DNA of 64,000 nt from Blumeriella jaapii (taxonomy: Eukaryota > Ascomycota > Leotiomycetes > Helotiales > Drepanopezizaceae), in NCBI GenBank assembly GCA_009599575.1, contig VWND01000001.1:2108001-2172000 (forward strand), read 5' to 3'. This document shows, piece after piece, positions 32,446-42,414 of this stretch. Numbering within the stretch: the first letter of the stretch is position 1; the number at the start of each line of letters is the position of its first letter. The notes below the pieces were generated by a model that worked only from the letters and a program-made list of their open reading frames with translations, did not search any database and had not been told where the DNA came from. A program made the position numbers and the translations under genes.

Positions 32446-33338
32446 TGGTTGATTGGATTGGATTGGATCGGATTGAATTGGATCAGATTGGATGAAGCAG
32501 AAAGTGCGTGTTGGAGTATCAACACGGCATCAGGATATGCATCTTGTTGCGGGCAGGACTAGACGGTCATTATAGGTTTCTCACCAGCGAGGCGTTTGAA
32601 GTGTTGTTCTGGGATATTGGCTACCGCACCGACATTGGCATTGGGAGGGTGGTCATGATGGTGATGAGATGGCTTTGCAACTTTCCAAGAGTGGACAAGA
32701 GGTCAGGTAGAAGCAGACAAGGAACGAAATGCCCCCCCCAGCACAAAGCCCTCCAAATTCTCAATGGTTCTCCCCCCTCCCCCCTCCCCCCCTCCCACCC
32801 CCCCCCCAACATTCTGCCATTATCGAGTAACACCAAGCGAGGGACCCCGCAAAAGTGGTATGGTGTTGAAACCGAGAAGCTTCCAAAGGGCTCGGAAATT
32901 TGTCGTGTATTCCGGCCTCCTTTAGCAGGTACTGTATATGTATATGTACCTTATGTACCTGTATGTACATACAAATGTAACCAAGGTCCTGATAGAAGGA
33001 AAGCTTCCCTCCCTCCCTCAAACTCCTTCTATCCCTTTTCTCCCTTCCTTTCCACCAGACCTACCTAGGCAGAGTCAAGAAACAGAGAGTTATCCCAAGA
33101 GACAAGAGTCAGGTCATGTGACCCTCCCTCCAGGTGACGTTCCGGTGAGACAGCAGAGAAAAAAAAAAACAAACGCTGGAGGCAGAAGAAATCCATCGAA
33201 GAATCGACCTACCGATTCACCTCGTTAGCATTTCCCTGTCACTGTCGTTGAACATGGCAGTTATCGTGGTCTTCCTAGTTACTGTACGTGCCTCTGTTGC
33301 TCTCCATTGTACCAGTGTCGTTAATACTGTTCTGTACA

Positions 33339-33373
<35 letters not shown>

Positions 33374-33641
33374 TCTCTTCCTCCTCCCGATGGACAAAGC
33401 AGGAAAGTGCAGCTTTTCTAAACACCTACGATCCCAAGGACATGCCCCAAGAGACATTCAAAGCAAACGAAGCAAGTTATAGCGGTTGAAAAAGGGGAAA
33501 ATTGTCAATGTAGAGTCAGGATCAATTTTCTATGACAGTCCGGAATTTTATCAGTCTACTGCTAGTCCTCTTCTATCCACACAGAGCCAGTCGTGGTGAC
33601 CTTTGACCCCCCCCCCCCCAAGCCATTCTCTGCAAGAAGAC
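32446..33641. other. Low-complexity intergenic region between convergent genes
   Basis: About 1.2 kb. It contains a GGATT-type short repeat right after the DNA2 stop (32448-32495), C-rich tracts at 32770-32812, a 31-base C run, CCCTCCCT and TATGTAC repeats, and another C run near 33608-33619. No gene is supported. Confidence 0.55.
33340..33370. repeat. Run of 31 cytosines
   Basis: An uninterrupted poly-C tract on plus (poly-G on minus), followed by TCCTCTCTTCCTCC. Such tracts can form G-quadruplex or i-motif structures. Its exact length is unreliable in any sequencing method. Confidence 0.8.
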
Positions 33642-36459
33642 TTAGCCAATCCAATCAACACTCGGACTTCTCGGGTACTCTGAACAATCATCACAAACGT
33701 GCTCAGAGGTATCGGTCTCACACGGAACTGCGATACTCCTTCTCAAGGTACCAGTGATCGCTCCATATATTCCGGCACGATCAGGCTTTGGCAGTTGTGG
33801 GCTTCTAGCTTCGATCAAACTGACACGATCAGTGAAGCTGCTTCTAGACCTCTGCAGACGCGTGAGAATCTCTGGAACTTTGTCAAACATTGACTCTTCC
33901 GTCTGACCTGGTTCGGCCTCCGCTGGACTTCCCGATACCTGGCTCATGGACAACCGAGGTGGGCAGATAGATGGAGGTCGCCACCGACTCGGAGGTGTTT
34001 CATGCTCCCCTTTGTGGATGTTGTCAATGGTACGGACTCGTTGGATGCGAGGTACCGAGCTCCGTCTCCTTTCTCCTGAGTAATTCCCGATCGAGGAGCC
34101 CATCTTGGAACTTTCACTCACACGAGATGAGGCCTTGGGGTGAGGTCTCACAACGCTTCTTCGACGGCTGCCGTCAACTTCGAATCTTACAAGGCTCTGT
34201 CGACGACTACCTCCATCCCTTGAGAGGGTTGCTTTATTAGAGCCAATGCTATAATTCGCCTTGAACTCGATACTCGGGGATGGAGCTCTAGAGATCTCTG
34301 CAGAGCGTACCCACGACGTAAACGGAGCTGTCGGCGTAGCCGTTCCCGAGGGCCCAACATTGACATCGACGCCGAGATCGTAGAGAGACCGAGATGTTGC
34401 TAGAGGTGGAGTCGCTAAAGGAGACGCCAATTCAATCTCCGGAAGTGGCGAGAACCATTCACTGGTCGTTTTTCTTGTAGACAGTGGAGGGAATGATACG
34501 ACATCCTGCAATTGCTCGTGGGAAGCTGCGTATCTGGGAAAAGGCTTGACCCGAGGAAGAACACGTTCTTTAGAGTAAGATTCTACAGATCTGATCAGGG
34601 GCCGGCTTGGGGTCGAGGGTGATTTGGTGGTCTTTTGCGTGAGATCAGCCGACTCCGACTCGGAGGATGTAACAATCCTTGGAGCTTCGTTATGAGGAAG
34701 CCTCCAAGACCATTCGCTGATAGATGCTCGAGCATTGTTGGGGTCGAAGGCGTCGCCTTTGTACTTCACTGGGGCCTTTTCTCCCTCGCTTGAGATTTCT
34801 GGCGAGGTCGCTGGCTCAGAAGATGTATCACACATAGCCATCGACTTGGGCTCCTCATGTGATGGAGCTGAGTTGAAACTTCCTGTTGATGCTCCGCCTC
34901 CTTTCCAAATTACCTCGTGTAAACTCTTTTTGGATTCAGTCCTGACGAGAGAATGGGATCCTGACTTGACGGTTCGAACTTCGAGATAGTCGGTTTGGGT
35001 ACGAGAGCGAGCGTCGGATCGAGGAACCTCGGTATCCGCAATCGAAGACTCTGCTGCGGATAAGTTTGACGGGATGAAGCCCCTACTAGAGTTGCTAAGC
35101 GAACGTGTGTTCCGCGATGACGGCGTTGTAGCACGAGAGGATTTATACTTGCGCTTGAGGTTAGCGGCAATGAGTTCTGTGATGGAATCAATATCTTCGC
35201 TCGTGATCAGGTATGCAGTGGGAGATTCTGTTTGGCGCGGATTGTCTTGAATCTCGGCCAGTGCGGTTGTTGTGTCTGAGCTTCCACTATAGTCCTTGTC
35301 TATTACGTTCTTGCCACTGGTGGCACTTGTACCACTCGCACGCCTCAAAGTGATTGAGAATGGAGGCTCTACACGAGGCTCCGATTGATCCGAGCCGACT
35401 TTGCGAACGGTCAATCTCTCACGAATGGCTCGAACGATGTCGTAGTCGGCAGTGCCGCGCGCGAATTTCGGGCCCCCTGTTCTGCTTTCTGAGGTTCTTG
35501 TGAGTGAGCGTATTCTTCTGGCCCGATACTTCGGGTAGCTGGACAGCTGTCACTTTCAGAGATGCGCTTTGGGAGGACATTGGAAAGAGTCCGGTTGTTG
35601 CTCTGGACAGTGACGGTCGCTTGTTGGAGGGTAAATTGAGCCCCGATTGATGTGTGCCAATCTCAACCGAACTCCATCTCCTACTCACGACAGGAGGCGC
35701 CGGTCCTGGCATAGCCTGTGGGACCAAACGACCGTATGTGTCCGTGTTGCCATATTGTGTGGTTCTCGGGACATAGTGTCCAGCATGACCGTGACACAGA
35801 ACTCTCTGGCCTACTGGAGCCGTGGGCGCTAGTTGACAGTCCGACCCCCCCCAGCATGAAAGTTGGTGGTGTTCATCCGTCTTCGTTTTGTGCCGACATC
35901 TGTGTCTTCTGCGGTGCCGCCTCTTGAGTTTTACTGGTATTGTCTGGGCTCTTCTCAGACCTCCTATCATGGAAAGGCTTTCCGAGCTCCTCTTCCGAGG
36001 GATGTAAGGAGGCTTATCGCAATCCGGCTGAAAGGTGGGAGGTGTTAAGTAGTCCCCACTGCTATAACTGCAACCACTATGGCCTGTGTCCGTAGAATGG
36101 AAAGATCCACCAGAAGAAAGGCCGGGAGTGATGCAAGGCGGCGTCGCGAGATTATCTGGCGAGGTTGTTCGGAGACTGCGGTTTGTTGATCGACCACTTC
36201 CCTGAGAAAAGTAGCTCCTGTCTTGTCTGGATTGAGAGCCCTCAGAGATTGGAGGCGTGTGTAAGAAGGCAGTCGAGCTCCTGGAAGGGGGCAACGGCGT
36301 CTTGACATCGCCCGAGGGTTGGGAAGGCCCGTCACCCTGGCCCTGACCCTGGACGCGAGCATGAGATGCAAAATAAGCACTCCGAGCTGGGTCGTCAGGG
36401 GGCGTGGGTGATGCCGCGATCGAACTGATTTGAGGGATAGATGAAGGGTTAGAAGACAT
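33642..36459 (-). CDS. Unknown serine-rich protein with a Cys/His-containing middle
   Basis: No family name recognised. I propose two exons, 36459-35579 and 35538-33642, giving 925 residues. The 40-nt intron (GTCCTC donor, CCAG acceptor) is tentative, but a frame change is required here: upstream the frame reads SNKRPSLSRATTGLFP, downstream YPKYRARRIRSLTRTSESR and KFARGTADYDIVRAIRERLT. The start MSSNPSSIPQISSIAASPTP is the first ATG in a normal context. Residues ~175-240 are rich in Cys and His (RHRCRHKTKTDEHHQLSCW, RVLCHGHAGHYVPRTTQYG) and may bind metal. The remainder is mostly disordered and Ser/Arg/Pro-rich, with SSVEIGTH and repeated RRxS phospho-site-like motifs. The C-terminus ends CDDCSEYPRSPSVDWIG. 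No membrane segment is seen. Confidence 0.72.
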
Positions 36460-37082
36460 GTCTAGCTGTCTAGCAATGCTTGGGGGGGTCGGGATGATAT
36501 GTAGGAGGTCTAGAGAGAGTGTGTGAGAGAGAGAAGCGAGACCAGGTAAGCAGAATACATCTGAGTCGTGGCCTGGTAAAAGGGGAGGAAAGAAAAAAAG
36601 GGAGACAGGAAGTAAGAAAGGCAAAAATGGGTTGTAAATAGGCACAAGAAGAACTGTGAAAGAGAGAAATCATTGTACTAAGAGAGACGTTTGATACAGC
36701 ACTCGAGAGAATGGAAGGAACGGCCCCTTGGTGTATCGGCTCCCTTATGCCTTGCAAGAAGGTAGAGGCTCAATGTGCGATCATAGATACTCCTGGACGT
36801 AAAGGTCATCAGAAAAGATAGGTTCCCAAATGGACATGAAAGGCTCACGACTAAGTAGGTATGTAAACAAAGATTTGGATAAGCGTGTCCAGCCAAGCAC
36901 GTGAAGTCGTCTTGGTGGATAATCTTCGGGATTTCAGCCCTTCAACCCTGGCCTTGGCGCTGGACCAGCTCTGGCCGCCAAAGCTTACACACACAAAAGC
37001 CTTTCCTAGCTCGACCCAGCTTGCCCATTTCTTTTCGCAGCTCGAGTTGAAAAACCAGCGGCTGTTTGCTCGACCTTGCAAT
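36460..37082. promoter_or_regulatory. Divergent promoter region
   Basis: About 620 bp between two divergent start codons. A frame open to the left of 37083 on plus has no ATG, so I treat it as leader. Pyrimidine- and purine-rich patches are present but no recognisable operator. Confidence 0.4.
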
Positions 37083-38909
37083 ATGGAGGAAAATGAATAC
37101 ATCCGCTTGCACGTCACACCCTTCAACCCAGCCCTCCTGAAAACCATCCTCCCGCCGTCAGTCCTACCCAAGGCGCGCAACATCTCTTACCACGAGATCG
37201 CCACTTTCCCCGAGAAAGCATACGGCTACGTCGAGCTGCCCCTCATGGACGCCGACAAATTAAAGAAGAAGCTGAACGGGACGATCCTGAAGGGCACGAA
37301 GGTGCGCATCGAGAAGGCGCGCAAGGAGAAGAAGAGGGCGGTGGGAGAGACGATGGAAGAGCCGGAGAAATCGCAGAAAGGGAGGACGCAGAAGCGCAAG
37401 AGGGGCGAGTTGCCCGGCGTGGACATTGGTGAGAGGCAGGTCAAGCGGGGCTGGACGACCCCCGTGAAAGACCTCAAGAAGGACCAGATGGCCACCAAAT
37501 CCAAATATACTACGAAGCCGGAATGCTTGTTCAAGACGAATCTGCCGCCTAATGTTGCGTCGAAAGGGAGAACTGCGGATGCCAAACCGGACAAGAGGAA
37601 GAGGAAGGCTGGGAAAGAGGCGGTGGTGCATGAGTTTGCGAAGACGACAAAATTTGCAACGTTTTTGAGGAGTAGTGGGGCTTCGAGAAAGACGACGGCT
37701 ACTGCGGAATTTGTGGAGGGAAGAGGGTGGGTTGATGAAGAAGGGAATTTAGTTGAGGGTGTCAAGGTCAAGAAGTTACGGAAGTCCGACCCGATGCCGG
37801 TGATTGAGGAGGGAAGCAGTGAGTCCGCGGAGGTGGAACATGCGAAGGTCCTGGACCAGCAGAGCTTGAGTGATGCGGATTCTAAGCGCAAGCACTCAGG
37901 GAAGCGAACTTCTACTAAGATGGAAAGCTCGAACACGGAAACTGATAGCTTTAGCGACTCAGATTCTTCGAGCGACGAGGAAGAGGAAGAAGAAGTTGCC
38001 TTACCAAAGACGACGAACGACCACGATATGTCTGTTTCTCCAGACGACAGCTCCGACGACAGCTCCGACGAAGTTTCGAACCACAAAAGTGCTTCGAGTC
38101 CCACGCCTCTTGGTTTCAAGAAAGCATCTCAGGAAAAGAGCAGCTCTAGCGACGAAAGTTCGGATGAAGAGGACGGTGGACCTCTTACAAAGGTCCAAGC
38201 AGCACAGGATGAAACCTCATCGAGTTCTGATTCATCGAGCTCTGATTCTTCCGAAGAACAATCAGATTCCGATTCGTCAGACGACTCTGAAGCAGGCTCT
38301 GAAGTGGTAGAACCCCAGTCTTCCTCCGCAACCAAACCACCTGGTGTCCCTATTCCATCATTGAGCCTCAAGATCCCGGACTCACTCGACTCCACTCCCA
38401 TCGCCTCGTCGGTTCATCCATTGGAAGCTTTGTACAAAAAAGACAAACCCGATGCGATGCATCCATCCAAGGCGGCCGAAACGTCTTTCAGTTTCTTTGG
38501 TGTAGACAACGACGACGACGATGAAAGCGAAGTCCAAGCCGAGACCCATTTGCAAGCACCCCTCACGCCATACACGAAGAAAGACTTTGAATACCGCGGA
38601 CTTCGCAGCTCTGCTCCTACTCCCGATACGGCACACGCAAACAAGCGATTCGTTTGGCCCAGCGAGAACGACCCGGACGAGGGTGATGAGGCTGTGACGA
38701 GTTCCCCAACTCGGGATACCGATATCAAGGGCAAAGGCAAAAGCGAAGGCAAAGAGAAGGAGAAGGCGACTGAAGCCGAGAGCGATTTTTCGAAATGGTT
38801 CTATGAGAACCGAGGCGATTTGAGGCGGGCTTGGACCGGGAGGAGGAAAAGCGCAGCGAAGGAGAAGCGGCAGAGGGAAAATCGGAAGCGAGAGCATCGT
38901 GCCATTTAA
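37083..38909 (+). CDS. NOL8-like nucleolar RRM protein with acidic-serine tracts
   Basis: Likely nucleolar RNA-binding protein involved in ribosome production, related to NOL8 and often annotated as Srp40-like in fungi. The single exon codes 608 residues from the ATG at 37083 (MEENEYIRLHVTPFNP). Residues 1-80 form an RRM-like domain with HEIATFPEKAYGYVELPLMD and LKKKLNGTILKGTKVRIEKA. A long lysine-rich linker follows, then alternating serine/aspartate tracts between ~280 and 415 (SSSDSSSSDSSEEQSDSDSS), typical casein-kinase-2 targets. A conserved tail is near 560-608 (SDFSKWFYENRGDLRRAWTG, RKSAAKEKRQRENRKR). The tail and RRM pattern match fungal NOL8-type proteins from memory of the family; a distinct SRP40-like function is an alternative. 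Confidence 0.78.
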   Translation: MEENEYIRLHVTPFNPALLKTILPPSVLPKARNISYHEIATFPEKAYGYVELPLMDADKLKKKLNGTILKGTKVRIEKARKEKKRAVGETMEEPEKSQKGRTQKRKRGELPGVDIGERQVKRGWTTPVKDLKKDQMATKSKYTTKPECLFKTNLPPNVASKGRTADAKPDKRKRKAGKEAVVHEFAKTTKFATFLRSSGASRKTTATAEFVEGRGWVDEEGNLVEGVKVKKLRKSDPMPVIEEGSSESAEVEHAKVLDQQSLSDADSKRKHSGKRTSTKMESSNTETDSFSDSDSSSDEEEEEEVALPKTTNDHDMSVSPDDSSDDSSDEVSNHKSASSPTPLGFKKASQEKSSSSDESSDEEDGGPLTKVQAAQDETSSSSDSSSSDSSEEQSDSDSSDDSEAGSEVVEPQSSSATKPPGVPIPSLSLKIPDSLDSTPIASSVHPLEALYKKDKPDAMHPSKAAETSFSFFGVDNDDDDESEVQAETHLQAPLTPYTKKDFEYRGLRSSAPTPDTAHANKRFVWPSENDPDEGDEAVTSSPTRDTDIKGKGKSEGKEKEKATEAESDFSKWFYENRGDLRRAWTGRRKSAAKEKRQRENRKREHRAI

Positions 38910-39338
38910 GCATTCTAGTAGCCCAGCATTGTCGCAGTCGATCACTCTATGATACCCGAAAGAAAGCATAGCACTTCTTCTGTTTGTATCTCGTGCCGAC
39001 ACCCTGTCTCGATAGACTTTCCATGATCTGAGCTGGGTTGCTTGACTAGGCACTTCAAACCTTCAACTTCGAATGCACCGCTGTGATTTGAGTGATCTAT
39101 CTATTACAGTACAGTACATCGATACCCCTCTAGTTGCTCTCGAAAATCCTCCGAACATGGAATCCGAACATTCTCGTACGGGGTTGGATTGGCACTGGGC
39201 GGTACGGTACTGTGCGTCATGACATTTGCAGTGGCTTCATCTCGCGTCGACACACCACATCCATTCTCAACGCTGAGGCTCAAATGGAGCCGCGATAGTA
39301 ACCATCCCACGCCGCGACCCCTTCTCGAGCTCGAGACT
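38910..39338. other. Intergenic region
   Basis: About 430 bp between two plus-strand genes. It contains TACAGTACAGTAC at 39106-39118 and GGTACGGTACTGTG near 39200. The ABC1-kinase frame is open upstream to about 39189 with one further in-frame ATG at 39216, but the targeting sequence fits a start at 39339. Confidence 0.45.
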
Positions 39339-41519
39339 ATGAGGGCAGCCTCGAGCGCAGGCCGAACATGCTTCCGCCAGGCCGCTCTGCGCCTCCGCCC
39401 AGCAGCACACGGTCGCATCCAAATCGCGCCCAGACGAGCACACAGCGGCGGCGGACGGCAGCGCGGCAGCAGCTGGTCCTTCTTCCAGTCCGCGCCTCGC
39501 AGAGATGGCTCGATGCTCGCCGCCGCCGCGGGCCTGAGCCCCCTGGCCTTCGTGGAGTTGTCAGAGGCGGAAGATGGGAAGCCGGAGTCGACGGCTGAGG
39601 GGCGCATGCTGGAGGCTTCGCGGAAGGAGATTCGCAAGGAGGTGAAGGACGACGTGACCGGCATCTGGCGGGTGCGCGATGGCATCCTCGTCTTCCTGGA
39701 TGTCTACCTGTGGGAGCCGGTGTGTACGGGACTGCGGTTCCTGCATCTGGTTGTCATCTTCGTGCCCGTCATGGTGACGGTTCCGGCGCTCTGGATAGGG
39801 GCGAGGGACCGGGCGAGGGACAACGAGAGGTCTGGCACGCTGTGGTGGTATTGGTTCCTTGTGAAGTCGATGGAGCGTGCTGGGCCGGCCTTCATAAAGG
39901 TAAGGATGACTTGCAACGCATTGTGAGAAGAGGACTGTGCTAACGTATTACAGCTTGGGCAATGGGCAGCTTCTCGATCCGACATCTTTCCGGAGCAGAT
40001 GTGCGAAATCATGTCTCAATTACACTCCAATGCACCCGCGCACTCGCTACATGAGACCAAGCGCATCATACGCAGAGCTTTCGATGGTCGACCGTTCGAG
40101 GACATCTTCGAGGAGTTTGAGGAGGAGCCTCTGGGAGTCGGCGCTATTGCGCAAGTCTACAAGGCGAAGCTGCAGCCGGATCTGGCTGTCCCTGGAGACC
40201 CCGACATAGAGAAGCCGCGCGACTTTCGTCAGAACGTCAGGAAGAATGTCGATACTCTGATCAAGTTCACGCCACAGCGGGTTCCTTCTACCTATGTGGC
40301 GATCAAGGTGTTGCATCCGCGTGTGGAACGGATGGTTCGGAGAGACCTGAGAATCATGGGTTTCTTCGCCTCCATGCTGAATCTCGTCCCGACTATAGAA
40401 TGGCTGTCTTTGCCCGATGAAGTCGAGCAGTTTGGAGAAATGATGAGGCTGCAACTGGATCTTCGCATCGAAGCGGCAAACCTTACCATCTTCCGAAAGA
40501 ACTTCAAGGAGAGGACCACGGCTTGGTTTCCGTATCCGTACACGGCGTTTACCACGAGACAAGTCCTCGTAGAAGAATTTGCACAGGGCATACCGTTATC
40601 TGACTTCATGGAGAACGGAGGTGGTGTGTTTCAACAGGAAATCGCAGACGAAGGGCTGGATGCATTCTTGAGAATGCTACTGCTCGACAACTTCGTACAT
40701 GCAGATCTCCACCCGGGAAACATCATGGTCCGGTTCTACCAGTCGGAACAACCCCGCCTGCCATTCAGCAGGCATAAGGATGAAGATCCACAAGCACAGC
40801 CGGATGTCACAGAGCAAGTTCTGGCTCGGCTGCGGCCGTACCGACATAAAAAAGATACGAAAGCGTGGGAGGCAGAGTTGCAGAAGATCGACAATGAAGG
40901 ATTCAGACCTCAACTCATCTTCATCGATACGGGACTCGTCACGGAACTCAACGCCACGAACCGGAGGAACTTCCTCGACCTGTTCAAGGCCGTAGCCGAA
41001 TTCGACGGCTACAAGGCCGGGCACCTAATGTGTGAGCGCTGTCGCCAGCCAGACGCCGTCATCGACCAAGAGATTTTCGCTCTGAAGATGCAACATCTTG
41101 TTCTCGGCGTGAAGAGTCGAACCTTGGCCCTCGGCAACATGAAGGTTGGCGATATTTTGAACGAAGTCCTCAGCATGGTTCGAAGCCATCACGTGAGGAT
41201 GGAAGGCGATTTCGTCAACGTGGTCATCAGTATCCTCTTGCTAGAAGGCATCGGAAGGAGCCTGAACCCCGATATCGATCTACTTTCCAGTGCCCTGCCG
41301 ATCTTGCGGCAGTTGGGTGCGCAAAGCGGCGGTGGTATGCTCAAGCAAGGAGACTTCTCCATGCTGAAGGTGTGGGCTGGCCTGGAAGCCAGGAAGTTCT
41401 TGCAGGCGAGCATTGAAGACGTAAGATTCCCAGCCCCAAGCCGAACTGAGACCCACACGCTGATGTTGTTACAGGTCGAGAGATGTGTAAAATATGATTT
41501 ACTTTCGCCGAATGTCTAA
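39339..41519 (+). CDS. Mitochondrial ABC1/UbiB-type atypical kinase (ADCK2/Cqd1-like)
   Basis: Member of the ABC1/ADCK/UbiB family tied to coenzyme Q and lipid homeostasis in mitochondria. Exons 39339-39899, 39954-41420 and 41475-41519 give 690 residues. The N-terminus MRAASSAGRTCFRQAALRLR is a strong mitochondrial presequence. A membrane segment lies near 130-155 (LHLVVIFVPVMVTVPALWI). Family motifs are KLGQ at 187-190, VAIKVLHP with Lys305, HADLHPGN near 436-443 and FIDTGL near 511. The glycine-loop equivalent reads GVGAIAQVYKA. Intron 1 splits KLGQ between Lys and Leu. Intron 2 is 54 nt, has no in-frame stop and could be retained, adding 18 residues. The relatedness to Cqd1/ADCK2 rather than Coq8 is inferred from LGQWAASRSDIFP. 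Confidence 0.88.
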
Positions 41520-42414
41520 AGGAATGGGCTGTTGGGTCGGGTATGGGAGGCGTTGGACGGATGGCATGGGTACGGGTAGCCGAAACTCCCCTTTCTGACT
41601 GGCGTTGAGCTACTGCGTAATAATATTCAGGCGTATAACCCAGCCCACAACTTAGTATTGGTCGTTGATGCTTGATCGCCCAGCGTTTGCTTCGTCAAGT
41701 GCTCGTAGGCATTAGAATAAGCAGATTTCGATCAGCCATAGCAATAATGCTCAGCTGGCTCTGATTCAGTGGAAGTAAATGCTCACGATTCCCGGGATCG
41801 AAGTTCAAGATGCCAACCTCCGTACACGAAAAAGAAAACTCCATTCTACGGCTCAATGCATTTGACCGGATCTGAAAAGTGTCCAGAGTCTGACGACTAC
41901 ATTTACGTACCGTTTTGGTGACTCTAGGATTTGAGCTCTTCCGAATATCGCAAGCGCGCGTCGCGTTCACGTTCCCCTTCGCTTACAACCACGACGTTCC
42001 AAACACCACGCTCACCTCCCCCCCCCCCCCCCTCCCCCCTCTTCCCCCACACACATATAAAACCAAGCCCACGCATCATCCTCGAGCTAGGGGTCTCTCC
42101 CTCGTCCAGTTTGCGCAGTCGGTGCCTCGCTCTTGTCTCTCTGGCCTTGGCAAGAAGCAGCAGCAAGCTGTTGTCACCGTCGCCCGGAAGTAAACAAAGA
42201 GGCAAGGCCCGATCTCAGCAAGACGGCGCAACACCTCTTCACAGCCCTCCCCCTCCGAAAGCGAACTCGTCCAACCCATCTAAGATCAGCAGGCAAGCAA
42301 CCGACCAACCGTCCTCGAGCGCCGTCGCGTCCTTCCACCCAACTGCCCAAGTTGGCAGCGTCGCGCAGATCGAGCTTTCAACAACCTCCTCACCCGCACA
42401 AGACGGGCGAGACG
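41520..42414. other. Intergenic region with a C-rich tract
   Basis: Nearly 900 bp before the membrane-protein gene. A C-rich tract lies at about 42018-42046, with ACACATATAAAACC just after it. The ATATAAAA at 42053-42060, about 355 bp before the proposed ATG, looks like a TATA box. The remaining leader is CT- and CAAC-rich. No other gene is seen. Confidence 0.5.

Noticed and set aside
39189..39338. A longer N-terminus for the ABC1-type kinase starting at the in-frame ATG at 39216
   Set aside because: The extension is polar and would bury the mitochondrial presequence that starts at 39339.
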